Assembly (NCBI GenBank): GCA_049302575.1
Contig: JBAQMG010000124.1
Span: forward strand, 1 to 35,431
Reading direction: 5' to 3'
Length of the DNA stretch: 35,431 nt
From: JBAQMG01 sp049302575
GTDB lineage: Bacteria > Bacillota > Desulfitobacteriia > Desulfitobacteriales > Desulfitobacteriaceae
A program made the translations under genes and the position numbers. The notes under the pieces were generated by a model. That model saw nothing but the letters and a program-made list of their open reading frames with translations. It made no database searches and had not been told where the DNA came from. Below are positions 30,200 to 35,431 of the stretch, in pieces (position 1 is the stretch's first letter; every line of letters begins with the position of its first letter).

Positions 30200-31282
30200 T
30201 TGGCAAATTGGCAGAGGATTGAGGTAGCTTCAAGTCGGCCTTATCCAATTTTCTTGGGAGTTACCTTAGAAGGACTTGGTGAATATCTTCAATCACGTTC
30301 CACTGCGTTTGATAAGATTCTAATTATTACCAATCCGATTATTGCGGATCACTATCTTAGTCGATTAAGCGAAGGACTCATGGATTTTAAAGTTCATTCG
30401 TTGCTTGTACCCGAGGGTGAAGAACAGAAATCCCTTGATCGTCTTAATCAATTAACGACAGAGGCGATGCGCTTAGGTGCTGACCGTGGAACCCTGGTTC
30501 TTGCGTTAGGTGGGGGAGTGATTGGCGATTTAGCTGGCTTTTTTGCTAGTGTTTTCATGAGGGGTGTGAGCTTTATTCAGGCTCCAACCACCCTTTTGGC
30601 ACAAGTCGATAGTAGTATCGGAGGGAAGGTGGCAGTAAACCATCCTGCAGGAAAAAATATTCTGGGAGCTTTCTATCCCCCACTAGCTGTCTGGTCAGAT
30701 TTTAGTACGTTAGAGACTTTGCCCTGGCTTGAAGTTCAAAACGGGTTGGCAGAAACGATCAAGCATGCTCTAATCGCTGATCAGGAGTTTTTCAGTTATC
30801 TGGAAAAACACATTGAGGCGATTAGACAACGTAATACAGCAGTCTGGAGAGAAATGGTGACACGCTCCTTGGCTGTGAAGGTTAAAAAAGTGTCGGAAGA
30901 TGAATTGGAACAAGGGCCGCGGGCCTTACTTAACTTAGGACATAGTTTTGGTCACGCACTTGAAACCGAGTTGAAGTATAAGGGAATAACTCATGGTCAG
31001 GGGGTAAGTGTAGGGTTAGTGGCAGCGGCCTATTTGGCTAAAGGAAGAGGGCTACTGACTTCGGCTGAGTTGGAGAGGATTATTGCTCTTCTCCAAGGCT
31101 TTGACCTCATGACGAAGGTTGAGTCAGAAGACCCAGAAAGACTTTTGCAACACATGCAGTCTGACAAAAAAAACCAGGCTGGTCGAAAGGTTCTAATTTC
31201 ACCTAAAGGAATTGGTCAAACAGTGATTTTAAAAGATTGTACTGACCAAGAGATACTCACAGCTTGGCAAGGAGTACTGTAA
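30200..31282 (+). CDS. aroB: 3-dehydroquinate synthase
   Basis: NAD- and metal-dependent cyclisation of DAHP, step two of the pathway. Motifs: ALGGGVIGDLAGF, FMRGVSFIQAPTTLLAQVDSS with IGGKVAVN, GAFYPP, and the metal-binding GLAETIKH, LGHSFGHALE, HGQGVSVG. 360 residues. The start is TTG 30200 with an excellent GGAGGAGGGAG site 9 nt upstream. It is the last gene of the aromatic operon in this window; aroF and aroQ/aroD (dehydroquinase) are not here, so the pathway is completed elsewhere. A long heptamer array begins 1-2 bp past the stop. Confidence 0.96.
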   Translation: MANWQRIEVASSRPYPIFLGVTLEGLGEYLQSRSTAFDKILIITNPIIADHYLSRLSEGLMDFKVHSLLVPEGEEQKSLDRLNQLTTEAMRLGADRGTLVLALGGGVIGDLAGFFASVFMRGVSFIQAPTTLLAQVDSSIGGKVAVNHPAGKNILGAFYPPLAVWSDFSTLETLPWLEVQNGLAETIKHALIADQEFFSYLEKHIEAIRQRNTAVWREMVTRSLAVKVKKVSEDELEQGPRALLNLGHSFGHALETELKYKGITHGQGVSVGLVAAAYLAKGRGLLTSAELERIIALLQGFDLMTKVESEDPERLLQHMQSDKKNQAGRKVLISPKGIGQTVILKDCTDQEILTAWQGVL

Positions 31283-31283
31283 T

Positions 31284-31412
31284 CGAGGCACGAGGCACGA
31301 TGCAAGAGGCGCGAGGCACGAATTTTAAATATTCGAGCATCGCGCTTCGTTTATTTGTACTTTAGGCATTTGTGCATCGTGCATCGTGCATCGAACATCG
31401 AGCCTCGCGAAT
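31284..31412. repeat. Heptamer-periodic array, CG flavour, arranged as inverted arms
   Basis: Left arm: cgaggca, cgaggca, cgatgca, agaggcg, cgaggca, cgaattt. Right arm: tgcatcg, tgcatcg, tgcatcg, aacatcg, agcctcg, cgaattt. The arms are largely reverse complements, separated by about 45 bp, and could form one large stem. Confidence 0.85.
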
Positions 31413-31420
31413 TTGCGAAG

Positions 31421-31670
31421 GGCACATTAGTCGGCACTTAAATCGACACTGATTTGGTTTAATTTAGCAATAAAACGCCATTTGTACATTATTAAGCAGT
31501 TGAATGACGGAAGAAAAGACTTCGGGTGAAGATGTGTCGACGAGAGAAGGAATCCATAATAACACAGAGAATCATAGATATTAGCTGAAGATTAACTCGT
31601 AAATCTTCTGTATAGGATGAAAAGAGTTTATTTAGGAAAGATCAGGTAGGGCGAAGGAGTAAGAAAATAC
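31421..31670. other. Leader region of the pilus operon, no gene
   Basis: Contains a 7-bp hairpin GAAGATT (31587-31593) / AATCTTC (31602-31608) with an 8-nt loop, and the ribosome site GAAGGAG (31653-31659). No consensus promoter or cyclic-di-GMP riboswitch core was found. Confidence 0.4.
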
Positions 31671-32012
31671 GTGGATGATGTCAGGCTCAATGCTGAAAAA
31701 GGTTTTACTCTCTTGGAATTGTTGCTTGTTCTATTCCTTGTAGGTTTGCTGATCGGAGGGGTTGTGCCACACTATGAAGGTTCGAGGGAAAAAACCTTTG
31801 AAAAGCTTAATCTGACAAATATTAAGTTGATTCAAGGGGCAGCCCAACTTTATCGCTTGGATATGGGTGTCTTCCCAACAACAGTAGACGACCTGATGTT
31901 AAACTCAACGAATAATTGTAATTGGCGGGGTCCCTATTTAGATCAATGGCCAAAGAACCCATATGATCAAACTAAAGCTTATATAATTGATGGCTTAGGG
32001 CGGGTCAATTGA
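31671..32012 (+). CDS. GspG/PilA-like major pseudopilin
   Basis: 113 residues: short acidic/neutral leader, signal KGFTLLELLLVLFLVGLLIG with Phe +1 and Glu +5, a helix ending in YEGSREKTFEKLNLTN, and a GspG-type domain (GAAQLYRLDMGVFPTTVDDL, then WRGPYLDQWPKNPYDQ, then GLG). The Pro-rich WxGPY...P.DPWG-like motif is typical of GspG, major pseudopilin of type II secretion and related pili. Start GTG 31671 with GAAGGAG about 11 nt upstream. It is the first gene of a tightly overlapping pilus operon. Confidence 0.9.
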   Translation: MDDVRLNAEKGFTLLELLLVLFLVGLLIGGVVPHYEGSREKTFEKLNLTNIKLIQGAAQLYRLDMGVFPTTVDDLMLNSTNNCNWRGPYLDQWPKNPYDQTKAYIIDGLGRVN

Positions 32013-32428
32013 AGTGGGGTGCTGGAAGGTTGCATTTGAAGAGGGTTAATTCGGATAGTAGTAGGGGGTATGCTCTTTTAGATGTATTGCTGGCCTTGTT
32101 TTTATTTTCCATAAGTTTCCCTGCATTATTTGGGTTAACGGAGACTACAAATTTTGAAAATCAACAGGCGTCTAATTTGAGTCAAGCCATGAATATTGCT
32201 CAGAAATCAATGGAACGGCTCGCAGGTGGGTCTTGGACAGAAAATATAGCTAACAGTGGGTGTATTCTAGGGGGTGTAGTTGTGGGTCGTGAAGGACTCT
32301 TTGATTGGACGATTTCTGCTGAGTGGGATACGTTTCCCGACTTATTAAAAATAGAAACAGAAGTAAAGTGGTTAGAAAGAGGTAAAATTCGTAGCTATCG
32401 TTTAGGAAGCCTTTATTATGCGGATTGA
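32009..32428 (+). CDS. PilV/GspI-like minor pseudopilin with Asp at +5
   Basis: 139 residues from TTG 32009, which overlaps the previous stop (TTGA). The signal RGYALLDVLLALFLFSIS has cleavage Gly then Tyr +1 and Asp, not Glu, at +5. The globular part starts ETTNFENQQASNLSQAMNIA and contains MERLAGGSW, as in PilV/GspI proteins that join the tip complex. An alternative start further in is possible, since no strong ribosome site is seen for the TTG. The protein itself is well supported by signal, context and the downstream overlap. Confidence 0.8.
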   Translation: MKWGAGRLHLKRVNSDSSRGYALLDVLLALFLFSISFPALFGLTETTNFENQQASNLSQAMNIAQKSMERLAGGSWTENIANSGCILGGVVVGREGLFDWTISAEWDTFPDLLKIETEVKWLERGKIRSYRLGSLYYAD

Positions 32429-32888
32429 AAATAAGGGATTTACTTTATTGGAAGTGTTGTTTGCCTTATTGATTTCCGGTAGCCTGCTAGTTCTAAGCTT
32501 GCGCTTACTTACAGATCAATGGCGAGCAGCTAAAGAAATCAAGGATCGTCAGGAGATCCAATATGCTTTGTTAACTGCTGGAGAAACAATCACAACGGCT
32601 ATTCGATCAGCCCAAACAGTTCAGAGCCCGAAGCCAGGTGTACTCGAAATTCTTCCTTGGTCAGAGGCAGGCTACTTTAAAGCTGATTTGTATTATATTG
32701 CTGATAAAGATTATGACGGTATTCCGGACTTATATTGTGAACATCTTGGTGTTCCCAATCCAGTAGCCAACAGGATAACTAGCTTGCTATGTACGGAGGT
32801 GGAACCAAGTTTGTGGCAAATAACCTTTCAGGCAAGAATGAATCAGCAACAAGCAACGTGGCAGGGATTAATCAGACGTCGTACCTAA
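32418..32888 (+). CDS. PilW/GspJ-like minor pseudopilin
   Basis: 156 residues with prepilin signal NKGFTLLEVLFALLISGSLL (Phe +1, Glu +5), then LRLLTDQWRAAKEIKDRQEIQYAL and a beta-rich domain (GVLEILPW, ADLYYIADKDYDGIPDLYCE). Two Cys (YCEH and LLCTE) may form a disulfide outside. Overlaps the previous gene by 11 bp and shares one base with the next (TAATG). The order I-J-K after the G-type pilin follows type II secretion operons. Confidence 0.85.
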   Translation: MRIENKGFTLLEVLFALLISGSLLVLSLRLLTDQWRAAKEIKDRQEIQYALLTAGETITTAIRSAQTVQSPKPGVLEILPWSEAGYFKADLYYIADKDYDGIPDLYCEHLGVPNPVANRITSLLCTEVEPSLWQITFQARMNQQQATWQGLIRRRT

Positions 32889-33310
32889 TGAGCAGGCGCC
32901 AAACAAGGAGTTTCAAAACAAGTAGCTTCCATAAAAGGTGTTCGGGATTTGCGACCTTAATTATTATGATCCTAGTCTTAACTCTCTCTGGGATAGGTTT
33001 AGAAGGATTTATTAAAGCAAATGCAGGGCTTCGGATGGTTAAACGCCAGGCTCAGAGTCAACGGGCTATTTTTTGTGCTGAAGGCGGAATCGAATGGGCC
33101 AAAGCGCAATTATTACTTAACCCTAATTGGCAGGGCGGGAGCAAACCTATTGCCGAGGGTCAAGCCCAAGTTAGTATTTTAGCTAATGAGGGAGGATATT
33201 GGATAACGTCTTTGGCGACATCAGGGTTAGCTAAACGAGAGATCAAAGTGTATCTGAACTTAGATTCCGGAAAATGGCTGATGACGCATTATCAAGAATT
33301 ACATAGATGA
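32888..33310 (+). CDS. PilX/GspK-like minor pseudopilin
   Basis: 140 residues from ATG 32888, which overlaps the preceding TAA by one base. After a basic leader (MSRRQTRSFKTSSFHKRC) comes SGFATLIIMILVLTLSGIG, a prepilin-like segment that lacks the Glu at +5, as is usual for GspK/PilX proteins that cap the pilus tip. AQSQRAIFCAEGGIEWAKAQLLL follows the PilX pattern (AFYLAEAGIE.A). The globular domain is short compared with true GspK. It closes the pseudopilin block 16 bp before the ATPase. Confidence 0.82.
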   Translation: MSRRQTRSFKTSSFHKRCSGFATLIIMILVLTLSGIGLEGFIKANAGLRMVKRQAQSQRAIFCAEGGIEWAKAQLLLNPNWQGGSKPIAEGQAQVSILANEGGYWITSLATSGLAKREIKVYLNLDSGKWLMTHYQELHR

Positions 33311-33326
33311 GCTGGAGTATTAAATT

Positions 33327-35033
33327 ATGAATCAGAGTAATTTTCTCAAGCCTTCGAATTTAACTTTTGGCCAATTCTTAATTGCGAACTCATTTGTTAA
33401 CGCTAGACAACTTGCCCAAGGCTTAGAGGTACAGCGCACTTCTGAGGAAAGGATTGGAGAAGTATTAGTTCGTTTGGGTATTTTGTCTGATGAACTTTTG
33501 AAAGAAGCTTTGGGCCAATATTTAAATGTACCGATAATTTCATTGACCCAAGTCACAATTGACCATAAGGCTGCCCAAAACGTATCTGAAGAATTGGCTC
33601 GCCGTCATTCCTTGATTCCGATAGATTTGCACTCCGGAGTCTTGCGTGTCGCCATAGCAGATCCCACTGATGTGCGGGCGCTTGATGATGTTCAACTCTA
33701 CACGGGCTACAAGGTAGAAGCAGTCTTGGCAGGAATTGAGGAAATTAGGACTGCGATTGGTCAGTTCCTAACGGTTGAAAAATCAGTAGCTCAACTCTTG
33801 AAGCTGCAAGATTCAAGTCGAGCGGGTCAAGGAGTTTGGAATATCGATGAATCAACTGCTGATTATGTTGGACGCGACGCCCCTAGCATACGTTTAGTAG
33901 ATACACTTATAGATCAGGCTGTTGTTCAGGGTGCTAGTGATATTCACTGGGAACCACAGGAACTTGATTTCATCGTTCGGTATCGAATTGATGGGCAACT
34001 TAGTTTGAAATGTCGCTTGTCTTCAGGTGCAGCTCGTAGTGTTTTATCACGCCTAAAAATTATGGCTGGTCTAGATATTTCGGAGAGACGTTTACCGCAG
34101 GGTGGGAGAATGTCGATCGAAGTAAGGAATAGACGAATCGATCTGCGCGTTTCGACTCTACCTACTGTTTATGGGGAAAAAATTGTCGTGCGTATTCTCG
34201 ATCCGGAAACTGCTAAACGTTCGTTAGATGCGCTAGGCATGCGTTCACAGGTTGAGGCTGGCGTTCGTGAACTTTTGAAAAGACCTCATGGTTTAATTCT
34301 CGTGACTGGACCGACCGGAAGTGGTAAGACTACAACTCTTTACGCTCTTCTACGTGAAATAAGCGCGGAAACTTTAAATATTGTTTCTATCGAAGATCCC
34401 GTAGAATACCGGTTGGCAGGAGTAAATCAAGTTCAGGTAGATGGGCATGGTTTAACCTTTGCCAAAGGGTTAAGGTCTATCTTACGTCAAGATCCAGATA
34501 TTATTATGATTGGAGAAATACGGGATGAAGAAACAGCTCGGATTGCGATTGCGGCCGCTTTAACTGGGCATCTTGTGCTATCCACACTGCATACAAATAC
34601 GGCTGCGGAAGCTTTGACACGGCTGCTGGATATGGGGATTGAGCCCTATCTCTTAGCTTCAGCGGTCAGTGGAGTCTTATCCCAACGTTTGGTTCGCTTG
34701 CTTTGCCAAGACTGTAAAAAGCCCTACGATTTAACTGCTGTAGAACAACAAGCGCTCTGGTTTGAGACGGAGAGTGAGACGTTCTATCTTGCCCAAGGGT
34801 GTAAATCCTGTAGAGGAACAGGCTATAGTGGCAGGCTTGGGATACATGAACTTTTACTATATAATCAGGAGATCAAGCAGTTGGTTCTTGCTCAAGCGAG
34901 TTCTCAAGAAATTGAACGTTCCGCGATTAACCAGGGCATGGTTCCTTTATTGCAGGATGGTTTAAGCAAAGTAGCCCAAGGGCTTACTTCGATTGAAGAA
35001 GTATTGCGCTCTTCAGTAAATCTAGAAAACTAA
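33327..35033 (+). CDS. pilB: Pilus assembly / type II secretion ATPase PilB (GspE family)
   Basis: Cytoplasmic hexameric ATPase driving pilus extension. N-terminal GspE-II domain (GEVLVRLGILSDELLKEALG, PLDLHSGVLRVAIADPTD-like) up to about residue 150, then the C-terminal motor with RLPQGGRMS, Walker A GPTGSGKTTT (about 327-336), Asp box SIEDPVEY, Walker B ILRQDPDIIMIGEIRD and His box GHLVLSTLHTN. A C4 zinc module, CQDC (about 459) and CKSC (about 492) before GRLGIHELL, is present as in true PilB/GspE. 568 residues is the usual size. GGAG precedes the ATG. Confidence 0.96.
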   Translation: MNQSNFLKPSNLTFGQFLIANSFVNARQLAQGLEVQRTSEERIGEVLVRLGILSDELLKEALGQYLNVPIISLTQVTIDHKAAQNVSEELARRHSLIPIDLHSGVLRVAIADPTDVRALDDVQLYTGYKVEAVLAGIEEIRTAIGQFLTVEKSVAQLLKLQDSSRAGQGVWNIDESTADYVGRDAPSIRLVDTLIDQAVVQGASDIHWEPQELDFIVRYRIDGQLSLKCRLSSGAARSVLSRLKIMAGLDISERRLPQGGRMSIEVRNRRIDLRVSTLPTVYGEKIVVRILDPETAKRSLDALGMRSQVEAGVRELLKRPHGLILVTGPTGSGKTTTLYALLREISAETLNIVSIEDPVEYRLAGVNQVQVDGHGLTFAKGLRSILRQDPDIIMIGEIRDEETARIAIAAALTGHLVLSTLHTNTAAEALTRLLDMGIEPYLLASAVSGVLSQRLVRLLCQDCKKPYDLTAVEQQALWFETESETFYLAQGCKSCRGTGYSGRLGIHELLLYNQEIKQLVLAQASSQEIERSAINQGMVPLLQDGLSKVAQGLTSIEEVLRSSVNLEN

Positions 35034-35050
35034 AAGGGATTGGTGTACAA

Positions 35051-35431
35051 ATGTTAGCTATTCATGAATTACTGCAGCAGGCTGGGGAACAAAAAGCCTC
35101 TGATATTCATTTAACCGTCGAGAGCCCACCGGTCTTGCGGATTGATGGGACACTTCACCGTATGGTAGAGGAAAATTTATCCAGGGACGATCTGGAGGTT
35201 TTTGTTCGTTCTTTGATGACAGATGAACAAGCTCAAAATTTTGCTGAACGTGGAGAGTTGGACTTTTCTTATGGTCTACCGGGAGTTGGTCGTTTTCGTC
35301 TTAATGCTTTTCGCCAACGAGGATCTGCGGGAATGGTAATTAGGCTTATTCCTTTTGATATTCCCTCTCCTGAAACGTTAGGTCTTCCGCCTGTGGCTAT
35401 CGAACTAGCTTGTTTGCATAAAGGATTGGTC
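35051..35431 (+). CDS. pilT: Twitching motility retraction ATPase PilT, 5' part only
   Basis: Runs off the right edge after 127 codons. The visible N-terminus, MLAIHELLQQAGEQKASDIH, LTVESPPVLRIDGTL, GELDFSYGLPGVGRFRLNAF and IRLIPFDIPSPETLGLP, is characteristic of PilT, which depolymerises the pilus. Walker motifs lie beyond the window. It follows pilB by 17 bp with AAAGGGA upstream. Presence of a PilT indicates a dynamic type IV pilus rather than a pure secretion system. Confidence 0.94.
   Translation, partial: MLAIHELLQQAGEQKASDIHLTVESPPVLRIDGTLHRMVEENLSRDDLEVFVRSLMTDEQAQNFAERGELDFSYGLPGVGRFRLNAFRQRGSAGMVIRLIPFDIPSPETLGLPPVAIELACLHKGLV

Noticed and set aside
31421..31670. Cyclic-di-GMP riboswitch before the pilus operon
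   Set aside because: Context is suggestive, but none of the conserved riboswitch core words is present; only a simple 7-bp hairpin is seen.

Overview
The window looks like chromosomal DNA of a spore-forming, low-to-mid GC Gram-positive bacterium of the class Clostridia, most likely of the Desulfosporosinus/Desulfitobacterium type. The basis is a pro-sigma-K gene (sporulation mother cell), the Firmicutes cluster ireB - ruvX - DUF1292 - mltG, the DUF421/DUF4363 pair, a Gram-positive style split shikimate pathway, and strong AGGAGG-like ribosome sites with frequent GTG/TTG starts. The genus is inferred from gene content, not shown. I found no tRNA, rRNA, CRISPR array or complete insertion sequence.

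Layout. (1) 1-2866: sulfur-relay genes iscS (3' part only), iscU and mnmA, which feed sulfur to Fe-S clusters and tRNA 2-thiouridine; then a PRC-barrel protein and a small zinc-ribbon-like protein, closed by a clear terminator. (2) 2985-12268: a membrane permease, a broken nucleotidyltransferase-partner gene, alaS, ireB, an aldo/keto reductase-ferredoxin fusion, ruvX, a His-rich DUF1292 protein, a VanW lipoprotein and mltG. (3) 12270-12555: a foldback, MITE-like element just after the mltG stop. (4) 12639-16885: DUF4363/DUF421 on the minus strand, a U32 peptidase-family tRNA-hydroxylation type protein, an inserted DUF4143-type ATPase and a DUF4911 protein. (5) 17074-20358: accessory genes around sigK, namely a truncated DUF4160 with DUF2442, an unrecognised ORF, and a tightly overlapping three-gene module (XRE regulator, Trp-rich unknown protein, DUF6036/AbiEii-like nucleotidyltransferase) behind a textbook promoter/operator. 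This module is the best candidate for an undescribed toxin-antitoxin or defence-like system. (6) 20532-22967: a DEAD-box helicase and YqeG on opposite strands. (7) 23254-31282: an aromatic amino acid operon, hisC - small ORF - tyrA - aroA - aroE - pseudopilin - aroC - aroK - aroB. (8) 31671-35431: type IV pilus/type II secretion-like genes, four pseudopilins then pilB and the start of pilT.

The least expected signal lies between genes. At least ten intergenic spots carry degenerate runs with a 7-bp period, in two sequence flavours (cataatt/gcacaat-like and cgaacca/cgaggca-like). A separate hairpin repeat (CTCCCACTTCTA..AAGTGGGAG-like) occurs three times. Several of these repeats run into the 3' ends of coding sequences (alaS, hisC, aroA; aroE, aroK), so they supply the last residues and stop codons of core enzymes. 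A third conserved block of up to 50 bp sits 25-31 nt upstream of three unrelated genes. A 17-bp tandem triplication carries repeated ribosome-site-like sequence just before aroK.

Functional reading: regions 1, 2, 6 and 7 are housekeeping (translation fidelity, wall synthesis, aromatic biosynthesis), region 8 is surface appendage assembly, and regions 3-5 hold most of the mobile or accessory material.
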